48,465 nucleotides of DNA from Hydromicrobium sp964415365. Its GTDB lineage: Bacteria; Actinomycetota; Humimicrobiia; Humimicrobiales; Humimicrobiaceae. Position numbers and translations under genes: made by a program. The notes under the pieces are model-generated. The model ran no database searches. It saw only the letters and a list, made by a program, of their open reading frames with translations, and was not told the DNA's origin. The number at the start of each line of letters is the position of its first letter. Position 1 is the stretch's first letter. Where the stretch lies: the NCBI GenBank assembly GCA_964415365.1, contig CAYPYW010000014.1, positions 1-48,465 of the forward strand, given 5' to 3'. This document shows positions 9,530 to 17,490 of the stretch, piece by piece.

Positions 9530-10129
9530 GTGTTGGAAAATTATAATAAGGAGAGAAAATACCGGGAAATAGATGAAAAGGTATTGGTCGCAAGGTCAAA
9601 AAGGGGAGACAAAGCTGCTTTTGAAGAGCTGGTCAGGCGATTCTCAAAGTACGTTTATACCACTGCCTTTTTTATATTAAGAGACACTCATGAAGCAGAA
9701 GATGTAAGCCAGGAAGTATTTGTAAAAGTGTATCTATCCATAAAGGGTTTTAGGGGGCTTTCCAGTTTTAAAACCTGGATAAGGAAACTCACAGTAAATA
9801 CTTGTATCGACAAACTAAGACTTCATTCAAAAACAAAAGATAAAAAGGTAAGTCTTGAAAAGATAACCGAGGAATATGAAGTAGTTTTTACCGGGTTCAG
9901 CCAGAGTCTTGAAAAAAGTTTTTTTGATAAAGAGACGGTAAAGGAAGTATTAAAGATTGTGGTAAGTCTTGATGAGAATTACCGAGTTCCCCTGATTTTA
10001 AGGGACCTGCAGGATTATAGTTATAGAGAGATATCAGGACTAACCGGTAAGCCCATAGGAACTGTTAAGACTAATATACACAGGGCGAGGAAGATAATAA
10101 AGGATAAATTGAAGACTGGTAGGCAGTAG
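9530..10129 (+). CDS. ECF-type RNA polymerase sigma factor
   Basis: The 199-residue protein has sigma region 2 at about 20-95 (FEELVRRFSKYVYTTAFFIL, then AEDVSQEVFVKVY) and region 4 at about 140-195, with a helix-turn-helix (YSYREISGLTGKPIGTVKTNIHRARK). Regions 1.1 and 3 are absent, as expected for the ECF group. It starts at GTG with GAGGGA upstream, 20 bp after htrA. An extracytoplasmic stress role is likely from the neighbour. No classical zinc anti-sigma factor follows; the next small membrane protein gene is 81 bp downstream. Confidence 0.92.
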   Translation: MLENYNKERKYREIDEKVLVARSKRGDKAAFEELVRRFSKYVYTTAFFILRDTHEAEDVSQEVFVKVYLSIKGFRGLSSFKTWIRKLTVNTCIDKLRLHSKTKDKKVSLEKITEEYEVVFTGFSQSLEKSFFDKETVKEVLKIVVSLDENYRVPLILRDLQDYSYREISGLTGKPIGTVKTNIHRARKIIKDKLKTGRQ

Positions 10130-10210
10130 AATTATAAGTTGAAACAAAAAAGGATAATTTTAATCTATTATACTGTGATACTGTAGTTTAAAATATTATA
10201 GAAGTTTTTT

Positions 10211-10555
10211 ATGAGCAACATAAATAGGTATTTAAAAATTGCAAGAGATGCTGTTGTAAGACCTTCCGACGATATAGATAAAAAAATAATAGATAGAATA
10301 TCACATATCAGTAAGTCAGACGAAAAGTTGCTGGATGGAAAGTTCTTAGATTATCTTGCTAAAAGTAACTCGAGAATCTATCTAATCATTGAAAAAATTA
10401 GAAATAATCCTGGAGCCTTTACAGCTCTGGCAGTAGCTGGGGTTTTTATTATCATTTTTGTTGCTTTTATATTTAAAGTATTTTTAGGTGAGGAAAAAAC
10501 TGGTGGAGCTAGCCGTCAATTATCTTCTTCTAAAGATGATACTCAACAGGAATAG
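10211..10555 (+). CDS. Small single-pass membrane protein after the sigma gene
   Basis: I do not recognise this 114-residue protein. It has a charged, probably cytosolic N-terminal part (1-70), one transmembrane segment (about 77-98, AVAGVFIIIFVAFIFKVFL) and a short polar tail. A cytosolic domain plus one membrane span right after an ECF sigma gene is the layout of an anti-sigma factor. However, the zinc-binding HxxxCxxC motif is absent, so this is only a suggestion. The ribosome-binding site is weak. Confidence 0.55.
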   Translation: MSNINRYLKIARDAVVRPSDDIDKKIIDRISHISKSDEKLLDGKFLDYLAKSNSRIYLIIEKIRNNPGAFTALAVAGVFIIIFVAFIFKVFLGEEKTGGASRQLSSSKDDTQQE

Positions 10556-10720
10556 TGCCAGTATGATAATCCAGAACCAGGGATTTGTCAGTAAATTCCT
10601 TATGGGTTCGTATCCTATCTTACCGAAAGCCTTTGTAAGTATATTTTCCAGCCAGGTATATATGTTTATAAAAAAGGGTTTTATATTTTCTGCTGTGAAA
10701 AAGTTCTTTATCGCTTCCAT
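10520..10720 (-). CDS. Possible small membrane protein (66 residues)
   Basis: This minus-strand frame encodes an amphipathic N-terminal part followed by a clean transmembrane segment (WFWIIILALFLLSIIF) and a terminal RRR, which looks like a genuine small membrane protein. It overlaps the 3' end of the plus-strand gene at 10211 by 36 bp in convergent orientation. A competing plus-strand frame (10488-10757) has a less protein-like composition. No good ribosome-binding site is seen before the ATG, so the call is tentative. Confidence 0.42.
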   Translation of the reverse strand: MEAIKNFFTAENIKPFFINIYTWLENILTKAFGKIGYEPIRNLLTNPWFWIIILALFLLSIIFRRR

Positions 10721-10848
10721 GATTTATAAATTTTATCGTTTATTTAATGATTTGTAAAACTAGTGAGAGAGTTACAATTGGCAGAAACGAGGATAATTTA
10801 GTTATAAAAGTGGTTTTAATTATTAATTAATGAGTAAGGAGGTGTGTT

Positions 10849-12225
10849 TTGAGCTATTTCAAACTCAAGGAAAGAAGTACCACTATCAGAACGGAAATTA
10901 TTGCCGGGATCACTACTTTTATGACCATGGCCTACATCATCTTTGTTAATCCGGCAATCCTTTCTCAGGGTGGCACGACAGGAATTCCTCTGGAGGGAGC
11001 AATTATTGCTACCTGTATCGGTGCAGGCCTGATGAGCATGTTAATGGGTCTGCTTACAAATACTCCATTTGCGCTGGCTTCAGGAATGGGGATTAATGCT
11101 GTGGTTGTGTTTACTATTATTTTTGGTCTGGGCCTAAGCTGGCAACAAGCAATGGGAGTTATTGTTATCGAGGGAATACTTGTAACCATTATGGTGCTTA
11201 CCGGTCTGCGTAGCATGATAATGAGAGCAATACCGATGGGATTGAAGTACGCCATCGGTGTTGGAATCGGGCTTTTCATAGCATTTATTGGTGCCCAGGA
11301 GGCAGGTTTTGTAGGCATAAGTTCTGCCACTGCAGTAACGTTAGGTGATTTTACTGCTCATTATACCCAGCTGGCAGCTTTTGGTCTGGTGCTTACCACA
11401 ATCCTTGTTGCATTCAGGATAAGAGGTGGAATTCTGCTGGGAATTATTGGCACCGCTATTGCAGGGATGGCGTTTAGAGTAATACCTGTTCCCACTCAAT
11501 TTATAAGCATTCCGACAAGGGAAAGTTTTGCCACATTTTTTAGGGCAGATGTGGTTGGAGCAGTGTGGAGCAAAGGAATGCTAAACATAGCAGCTCTGGT
11601 GATGATCTTTGCCCTGTTTATGACAGACTTTTTTGATACCATGGGCACAGTAATTGGAGTAGGTGGAGAGGCAGGCCTGTTGAACAAAGATGGCAGTCTC
11701 CCTAATTTGAGAAGAGTTCTTTTGATAGACTCTCTGGCGGCAGTAGCAGGAGGCCTATTCGGTGCCAGTTCAATAACAACCTACATTGAAAGTGCCTCCG
11801 GGGTATCTGATGGCGGTAGAACAGGTATTATGCCCAGTGTGACTGGTTTTCTGTTCCTGATTTCCATATTCTTTGCTCCCCTGATTGCAGTGGTAGGAGG
11901 AGGTGTGGAGATAGCAGAAGGGGTTTTTAAATATCCTGTTACTTCCCCGGCTCTGATTGTAGTTGGATTCTTGATGATGACTGTCATGAGCAAAATTGAT
12001 TTTAAGGATTATGAAATAGGAATACCAGCTTTTCTGACTATAATTATAATGCCTTTCACCTATAGTATTTCGTATGGAATCGGGTTCGGCTTTATAAGTT
12101 ATACTTTGATAAAATTATTCAGGGGTAAATTCAGGGAACTGCACCCGCTTATGATTATAGTAAGTGCACTGTTTGCAGTTGCTTTTGTTGCCGAAGCAAT
12201 AGCCAAGAGATTTACTGGAAGTTGA
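10849..12225 (+). CDS. NCS2 family purine permease (AzgA/PbuG-like)
   Basis: This 458-residue polytopic protein imports purine bases such as adenine, guanine or hypoxanthine, probably with protons. Family motifs are clear: IRTEIIAGITTFMTMAYIIFVNP at the start, ASGMGINA in the third helix region, and TDFFDTMGTVIGVG and SSITTYIESASG in the substrate-binding helices. The start is TTG with a near-perfect AAGGAGGTG ribosome-binding site. A terminator-like hairpin follows at 12275, immediately before the left 55-bp repeat of the metabolic island. Confidence 0.93.
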   Translation: MSYFKLKERSTTIRTEIIAGITTFMTMAYIIFVNPAILSQGGTTGIPLEGAIIATCIGAGLMSMLMGLLTNTPFALASGMGINAVVVFTIIFGLGLSWQQAMGVIVIEGILVTIMVLTGLRSMIMRAIPMGLKYAIGVGIGLFIAFIGAQEAGFVGISSATAVTLGDFTAHYTQLAAFGLVLTTILVAFRIRGGILLGIIGTAIAGMAFRVIPVPTQFISIPTRESFATFFRADVVGAVWSKGMLNIAALVMIFALFMTDFFDTMGTVIGVGGEAGLLNKDGSLPNLRRVLLIDSLAAVAGGLFGASSITTYIESASGVSDGGRTGIMPSVTGFLFLISIFFAPLIAVVGGGVEIAEGVFKYPVTSPALIVVGFLMMTVMSKIDFKDYEIGIPAFLTIIIMPFTYSISYGIGFGFISYTLIKLFRGKFRELHPLMIIVSALFAVAFVAEAIAKRFTGS

Positions 12226-12274
12226 GATATACTGTATAAAAATCTTAGTGTAAAGAAAAAGACAATGCATTTGA

Positions 12275-12312
12275 AAACTGGCTGGTATTGAACACTGGCC
12301 AGTTTATTTTAT
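12275..12312 (+). terminator. Terminator-like hairpin after the NCS2 permease
   Basis: AAACTGGC (12275-12282) pairs with GCCAGTTT (12298-12305) around a 15-nt loop, followed by ATTTTAT. The right arm belongs to the 55-bp repeat that recurs at 24967, where the left arm is missing. The complete hairpin here is therefore probably the parental copy. Confidence 0.55.
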
Positions 12313-12350
12313 ACTGATTTGACAGAGAATGAAAATTTCCTTAATGTTTA
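12296..12350 (+). repeat. 55-bp direct repeat, left copy (island boundary)
   Basis: These 55 bp are identical to 24967-25021. The repeat contains the right arm of the permease terminator and a promoter-like pair, TTGACA (12319-12324) and TAATGT (12342-12347), spaced 17 bp. The flanks differ immediately on both sides. It marks the left edge of the methyltransferase and transporter island. Confidence 0.9.
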
Positions 12351-12369
12351 AATAAATCAATTCGGAGTC

Positions 12370-12439
12370 TTGACATATTATGAGTTATTGTTTAATATAA
12401 ATTTAGAATGAATTCACTTTATGGTAAAGGGAATTCATT
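12370..12439 (+). promoter_or_regulatory. Promoter and inverted-repeat element for the island operon
   Basis: A strong sigma-70-type promoter has TTGACA (12370-12375), a 17-bp spacer and TAATAT (12393-12398). Just downstream, AATGAATTC (12407-12415) is repeated as GAATTCATT (12431-12439), a perfect 9-bp inverted repeat. It overlaps the expected transcript start, so it could be an operator for the island GntR regulator or a 5' leader hairpin. A second small inverted repeat, TGACA and TGTCA, lies at 12476-12498. Confidence 0.65.
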
Positions 12440-12515
12440 ATGTGAGTATGTTGTATTTTAAAAAAACTTAAGTTTTGACAGAAATAACAAATATGTCATA
12501 AAAAAAGGAGATGAG

Positions 12516-13676
12516 ATGATAAATCAAATTCCAGATGTTGAATATGAGGAAAGAGTAAGCAGTATACGGAAAATTTTAGAAGAGAGAGGAATAGATTTAT
12601 TAATAGTATTTGGGTCGGAATCAGAACCACAAAATCTTATTTATTTATCAAATTATTGGCCTGCTTTTGAAACTGCCTGTGTATTAATACCAGTAGAGGG
12701 TGATCCTGTTCTTGTGATTGGTCCTGAATCAATGACCTTCGCTCAAGACTATAGTAAGATCAAAAAAATATGTCGGGTTTTAGAACACAGGGAATCTGCA
12801 GAGCCAAGTTATCCTGATGCAAACCTGGATACGTATGAGGAAATAATAAATGAGTTAATTGGGAATAGAAAAACAAGAAAAATTGCATTATGTGGATTTC
12901 ATATGCTGACTTTCCCTGTATATCAATTGTTTAGAAAGATAATAGGCGAAGACAATATTATTAATGGTGATGATATATTATTAAATATTAGAATTAAGAA
13001 AAGTGAAAATGAATTAATTTTAATGAAAAAATCTGCTGAGATTACGATGAAAGGTTTTGAAGCTGTGTTAAATAATGTAAAGCCTGGAATGGAGGAAGTC
13101 GAAGTAGCTGGATATGTTGTTGAAGCGATGTTTAAAAATAATGCTGAAAATTTAGCATATACACCATATATTTTATCAGGCAGAAGGACCAGGTTGGCTA
13201 TTGGTAGAGCATCCCATAAGAAAATAAATAGAAATGAACCTTTGACATTTGACTGTGGATGCAGGTATGGTAATTATTCTTCAAGTCTAGGAAGATCCTT
13301 CTGTATTGGCAAAATGAAGGATGATTATAAAAGGTTAGTTAAAGTGGGTATTGAGTTACAAAAAATCATAATTGATAGTATGAAAGTTGGTATTAGTGCA
13401 GCAGCAGTGTTTAAAAAGTATTGGAGTTATATTGATAAGCATGGTTATTCTAAGTATTTTCTCTTTGGTCCCTGTCATGGAACCGGGGTAATGGAGTGCG
13501 AACACCCATTCTTGGAAGCGGATAGTGATTATGAACTTTTTGAGGGTTTAACCTTCCAGGTTAATATTTTTCTTATATGTCCAGATTTCGGCATAAAGTT
13601 TGAGAATGGAGTAGTTATTAGGAAGGGTGGGGTTGAAGAGTTTTCACCATCTTACAGAGAAGTAATTGAATTATGA
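12516..13676 (+). CDS. Creatinase/prolidase-like M24 family protein with altered metal site
   Basis: The 386 residues have the N-terminal creatinase domain (about 10-155) and the C-terminal pita-bread domain (about 165-380). Of the five metal ligands of M24 peptidases, D246, H321 and E363 are kept. The second Asp is Ser257 (YSSSLGR) and the first Glu is Asn350 (FQVN). A metal-free hydrolase like creatinase fits better than an aminopeptidase. H234 (ASHKK) lies where creatinase has its catalytic His. The start has AAAGGAG upstream. As first gene of the methyltransferase operon it may process the methylated substrate or its demethylated product. The substrate is unknown. Confidence 0.85.
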   Translation: MINQIPDVEYEERVSSIRKILEERGIDLLIVFGSESEPQNLIYLSNYWPAFETACVLIPVEGDPVLVIGPESMTFAQDYSKIKKICRVLEHRESAEPSYPDANLDTYEEIINELIGNRKTRKIALCGFHMLTFPVYQLFRKIIGEDNIINGDDILLNIRIKKSENELILMKKSAEITMKGFEAVLNNVKPGMEEVEVAGYVVEAMFKNNAENLAYTPYILSGRRTRLAIGRASHKKINRNEPLTFDCGCRYGNYSSSLGRSFCIGKMKDDYKRLVKVGIELQKIIIDSMKVGISAAAVFKKYWSYIDKHGYSKYFLFGPCHGTGVMECEHPFLEADSDYELFEGLTFQVNIFLICPDFGIKFENGVVIRKGGVEEFSPSYREVIEL

Positions 13677-13737
13677 AAATTAAATTTATGTTTTAAAGCT
13701 GTTTATTGATAAGTGATTATGACATGAAAGGAAAAAG

Positions 13738-15162
13738 ATGTTAGTTGAGGATTTTGTATTAAAGGGCGGTTTAAACAAAGAGCAGATAGAACTGATGCAT
13801 GAAAAGGCTATGTATTTGATTGAGAATGTAGGAATACATATACCTCATAAGGGTATTGTAGAAATTTTGTCGGGTTACGATGGAGTAAAAATAGTGAAAG
13901 ATCACGTTAGATTTAAAAGTGATTTGGTTTTAAAGGCTCTAAATTCAGCCAAATATGATATTCCTGAATATGCTCAAAATAATTGGATTATATCAGCTGG
14001 TGCGCAGGAGACAAAAGTCTTTGATTTGGAAACAGCGAAGATAAGAGAAACAAATTCAAAAGACGTGGTTGATCTAACAAAACTAGGGGATGCATTAGAT
14101 ACTGTGGGGTCTACACCCGTTGTTCCGTTAGATATACCCCAACACCTGCAATTACTAAACATGTATAAGGTAGCATATGAATATTCCAGGTATAGATGTA
14201 ATGACATATATGAACATATGGATAAACCAACCTATGAGTGTGCCGAATATATTTATGAGATGGCCAAAGTTGCAAATAAAAGATTTACTTTTGGAGTATG
14301 GATGATGAGCCCAAGGTCTTTTGATAAAAATGGGCTGGAAATAGCTTATAGACTCTTAGATAAAGGGGTACCCATGTGGATTTCGACTATGCCTGTAGCT
14401 GGAGTTAGTGCTCCGATCGTAATGCAGGCTGCAATACTCCAGAGCATGTTTGAACATTTTGCTGGTTTAACTATGCTGAATCTAATTAATACCAAGTCTT
14501 ACAATTATATATCGCCAAGTGATGCATTTGAAGCAGACACATTTGATATGAAATACTCTACTTTTACATATGGTTCTCCTGAGTATACGAAATCTACTCT
14601 ATTCAAGATGGCATTATGCAATTATTATGACATTCCAGTAGTTGCTAAATCGCTTATTACTGCCTCAAAACAGCCTGATGCTCAGGCAGCATTTGAGATT
14701 GGAACACATACACTTATCGCAGCACTGGCAGGAGCAAGAGTCTTTAGATGTGGCGGCTTACTTTCCAGTGCAATAGTCTATTCTGCTGAAATGCTGGTTA
14801 TGGTATGTGAAATGGTTGAATATATAAAGAACATATTAAAAGAGGAGGAATTTAGTGAAGAAAGGCTAATGGTAGATGAAATAGCAGCAGTGGAACCAGG
14901 ACAAAGCTTTATTGCCAGAAAATCAACCATTGAAAACTTCAGAAAGGAATACTGGGAACCAGAACTTTTTGTTCATTCTAACTTAGGCCAGTGGCAGGAG
15001 ATGGGATCTAAGTCCATATATGAGTATGCGAATGAAATAGCAAAGAAAAGGATAAGAGAACATACATATCAGATAGATGAAGACATAAAAAAAGAGTTGG
15101 ATAGAATATACAAGAGAGCAAAGACAGATCAGAAATTGATAGATTCGTTTTATCGTATCTGA
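13738..15162 (+). CDS. MttB-family corrinoid methyltransferase 1 (non-pyrrolysine)
   Basis: This 474-residue protein belongs to the trimethylamine methyltransferase superfamily (COG5598), which moves a methyl group from an N-methylated substrate to a corrinoid protein. The frame has no internal TAG, so pyrrolysine, used by true TMA methyltransferases, is not involved. Members of this type act on quaternary amines such as glycine betaine (MtgB), proline betaine or carnitine. Recognisable segments are GIHIPHKGI near 33-41 and the conserved C-terminal block ASKQPDAQAAFEIGTHTLIA. Nucleotides 14657-15150 are identical to the second copy. The start follows GAAAGGAAAAAG. The actual substrate cannot be told. 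Confidence 0.9.
   Translation: MLVEDFVLKGGLNKEQIELMHEKAMYLIENVGIHIPHKGIVEILSGYDGVKIVKDHVRFKSDLVLKALNSAKYDIPEYAQNNWIISAGAQETKVFDLETAKIRETNSKDVVDLTKLGDALDTVGSTPVVPLDIPQHLQLLNMYKVAYEYSRYRCNDIYEHMDKPTYECAEYIYEMAKVANKRFTFGVWMMSPRSFDKNGLEIAYRLLDKGVPMWISTMPVAGVSAPIVMQAAILQSMFEHFAGLTMLNLINTKSYNYISPSDAFEADTFDMKYSTFTYGSPEYTKSTLFKMALCNYYDIPVVAKSLITASKQPDAQAAFEIGTHTLIAALAGARVFRCGGLLSSAIVYSAEMLVMVCEMVEYIKNILKEEEFSEERLMVDEIAAVEPGQSFIARKSTIENFRKEYWEPELFVHSNLGQWQEMGSKSIYEYANEIAKKRIREHTYQIDEDIKKELDRIYKRAKTDQKLIDSFYRI
14657..15150 (+). repeat. 494-bp perfect repeat, copy 1 (3' part of mttB-like gene 1)
   Basis: This stretch is identical base for base to 16906-17399, without gaps. It covers the C-terminal third of the gene from about residue 308 up to the last few codons. 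Upstream of it the two genes are clearly diverged at DNA and protein level, so the identity is not the result of a simple recent whole-gene duplication. Confidence 0.95.
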
Positions 15163-15222
15163 AGCCCATATGAAAATGCCAATTAATAATAGGTATAGAA
15201 GTATCTAAGGAGGTTGCATTAC

Positions 15223-15858
15223 ATGTTTGAAGATTTACAGAAAGCAATAATGGAAGGTAACGGAGATGAGAGCTTAAAGATTACAAATAATTATCTTAAT
15301 AGCGGTGAGAAGCCAGAAAAAATAATAAATGAAGGGCTTGTTGCAGGTATGAATGAGGTGGGTGTAAGGTTTAAGGCTTTTAAGATGTACCTTCCTGAAG
15401 TAATAATGTCAGCTAATGCTATGAAAAAGTCCATGGAGGTCCTAAAGTCACTTATATCAGAAGGTGATATGCCGTCAATGGGTAAGGTAATAATGGCTAC
15501 TGTTGAAGGAGATCTGCATGATATTGGTAAAAACCTCGTGTCCATGATGCTGGAGGGTGCAGGCTTTGATGTAATAGATTTGGGAGTGGATGTTGCAATA
15601 GATAAAATGATAGAGGCCATTGATAAAAATGGTGCTCAGGTAGTAGGAATATCAGCACTTCTGACCACCACCATGGCAGCTATGGAACCTGCAGTAAAAC
15701 GAATTCATGATGATAAACCTAATGTAAAAGTTATGGTAGGCGGAGCTCCAATTACGCAGGATTTTGCGGATAAAATCGGAGCAGATGGGTTTGCTGCCGA
15801 TGCTCTAAGCGCTATAGATCTAGCCAGGAGACTTATTGATAAACAGGTTTATCACTAG
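15223..15858 (+). CDS. Corrinoid (B12-binding) methyl-carrier protein
   Basis: This protein carries the methylcobamide that accepts methyl groups from MttB-type enzymes. The N-terminal helical cap occupies about 1-85, and the B12-binding Rossmann-like domain 88-205. The cobalt-ligating motif DxHxxG is intact (D97, H99, G102, in EGDLHDIGKN), and the later GISALL and VMVGGAPIT segments are typical. I start at ATG 15223 because AAGGAGG (15207-15213) is spaced well for it; an in-frame TTG at 15214 is too close. It lies between the two mttB-like genes, so it probably serves both. The partner that passes methyl to tetrahydrofolate and the reductive activator are not in the window. Confidence 0.94.
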   Translation: MFEDLQKAIMEGNGDESLKITNNYLNSGEKPEKIINEGLVAGMNEVGVRFKAFKMYLPEVIMSANAMKKSMEVLKSLISEGDMPSMGKVIMATVEGDLHDIGKNLVSMMLEGAGFDVIDLGVDVAIDKMIEAIDKNGAQVVGISALLTTTMAAMEPAVKRIHDDKPNVKVMVGGAPITQDFADKIGADGFAADALSAIDLARRLIDKQVYH

Positions 15859-15986
15859 TATTACTGAATGGATAAGGGAAAAATTGAGGAAGTTTTTGCA
15901 AATTTAACAATGATTTCAAAATTTTTAAGGAAATTACAGATCTATTATCGTTGAAGGTTTAATGTCTAGAAGAGAGGGTGTGGTAA

Positions 15987-17405
15987 ATGTTTATTGAAGA
16001 TTTCAGGTTGGAAGGTGGACTGAATGAAAAACAGATTAAGTTGATGATTGAAAAAGCCTTAGACCTAACAGAGAAAACGGGTATACATATTCCTCATAAA
16101 GGGATTCTTGATTTGCTCTCTAACTATAAGGGTGTGAAGATAGAAAAACAAATTGTTAAATTCAATAAAGATCTGGTTTTAAATGCTTTAAAAGAAGTTA
16201 AATATCCTTTACCTGATTATGTAAAAGATAACTGGGTCGTCTCTGCAGGTGCTCACCAAACAAAAATATTTGATTTAGATAGTAAGGAGTTAAGAGAAAC
16301 TACACTAAGAGACCTTATTGAGATGGTTAAGCTTGGTGATTCTTTTAATACAGTTGGTCCTTCCCCTATAGTACCATTAGACCAGCCAGGCCATTTACAA
16401 GAAATATTGATGTATAAAATAGCCTGGGAATATTCCCGGTTTGGATCCAATGACATGTTTGAACATAATCCAAAATCTACGGTTGAAAGTGCTAATTATA
16501 TTTATGAGATGGCTAAAACTGCAAATAAGTGGTTTTCGCTGGGAGTCTATATGATAAGTCCCAGGACATTTTACAAAGACGAGTTAGAGGTAATTTATAG
16601 ATTTTTAGATAAAGGTGTTCCAATGTGGGCGGGCACTATGCCGATTGCAGGAGTAAATGCACCAATTACAATGATTGGTGCTATGCTTCAAGCTATTTTT
16701 GAAACATTTGGTTGCATCACCATGCTAAATTTGATTAATAATAAATCATATAGTTATATTCAAGTTATTGATAATTTTATAGCACATTCATTTGACTGGA
16801 AATTCGGCACATTTGTTTTAGGTTCTGCTGAGGATGTAAGATGCAGCTTAAATAAAATTTCAATTCATAAGTATTTAAATATGCCTTTTTCAATAAAATC
16901 CTTATTTACTGCCTCAAAACAGCCTGATGCTCAGGCAGCATTTGAGATTGGAACACATACACTTATCGCAGCACTGGCAGGAGCAAGAGTCTTTAGATGT
17001 GGCGGCTTACTTTCCAGTGCAATAGTCTATTCTGCTGAAATGCTGGTTATGGTATGTGAAATGGTTGAATATATAAAGAACATATTAAAAGAGGAGGAAT
17101 TTAGTGAAGAAAGGCTAATGGTAGATGAAATAGCAGCAGTGGAACCAGGACAAAGCTTTATTGCCAGAAAATCAACCATTGAAAACTTCAGAAAGGAATA
17201 CTGGGAACCAGAACTTTTTGTTCATTCTAACTTAGGCCAGTGGCAGGAGATGGGATCTAAGTCCATATATGAGTATGCGAATGAAATAGCAAAGAAAAGG
17301 ATAAGAGAACATACATATCAGATAGATGAAGACATAAAAAAAGAGTTGGATAGAATATACAAGAGAGCAAAGACAGATCAGAAATTGATAGATTCGTTTA
17401 AGTAA
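15987..17405 (+). CDS. MttB-family corrinoid methyltransferase 2 (non-pyrrolysine)
   Basis: This is a 472-residue paralogue of the gene at 13738, with the same superfamily fold and no internal TAG. Residues 1 to about 306 are diverged from copy 1 while the rest is identical in protein and DNA. Differences in the N-terminal part, which forms much of the barrel, may give a different substrate preference. The ribosome-binding site AGAGGGTGTGG precedes the ATG. It lies 128 bp after the corrinoid protein gene and 85 bp before the ABC ATPase gene, consistent with one catabolic unit. Confidence 0.9.
   Translation: MFIEDFRLEGGLNEKQIKLMIEKALDLTEKTGIHIPHKGILDLLSNYKGVKIEKQIVKFNKDLVLNALKEVKYPLPDYVKDNWVVSAGAHQTKIFDLDSKELRETTLRDLIEMVKLGDSFNTVGPSPIVPLDQPGHLQEILMYKIAWEYSRFGSNDMFEHNPKSTVESANYIYEMAKTANKWFSLGVYMISPRTFYKDELEVIYRFLDKGVPMWAGTMPIAGVNAPITMIGAMLQAIFETFGCITMLNLINNKSYSYIQVIDNFIAHSFDWKFGTFVLGSAEDVRCSLNKISIHKYLNMPFSIKSLFTASKQPDAQAAFEIGTHTLIAALAGARVFRCGGLLSSAIVYSAEMLVMVCEMVEYIKNILKEEEFSEERLMVDEIAAVEPGQSFIARKSTIENFRKEYWEPELFVHSNLGQWQEMGSKSIYEYANEIAKKRIREHTYQIDEDIKKELDRIYKRAKTDQKLIDSFK
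16906..17399 (+). repeat. 494-bp perfect repeat, copy 2 (3' part of mttB-like gene 2)
   Basis: Identical to 14657-15150 with a constant offset of 2249 bp. The identity stops just before the stop codon: copy 1 continues with four more codons (YRI and stop) and copy 2 with K and stop. Confidence 0.95.
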
Positions 17406-17490
17406 ATTTTTGTTCTTTAATAAAATATTCTATTTTTGGTTTTTAATATCAAGGAAGAATATATCACAAATAGATTAGGTAGGTTAAAAA

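Noticed and set aside
10488..10757. Plus-strand 89-residue frame
   Set aside because: Overlaps two better candidates, and its composition looks like a shadow of the minus-strand membrane peptide.
15214..15222. TTG 15214 as start of the corrinoid protein
   Set aside because: It directly abuts the AAGGAGG sequence, whereas ATG 15223 is spaced correctly.
13738..17405. Possible pyrrolysine (TAG) codon in the mttB-like genes
   Set aside because: Both frames run to full family length without an internal TAG and stop with TGA and TAA, so pyrrolysine is not encoded.
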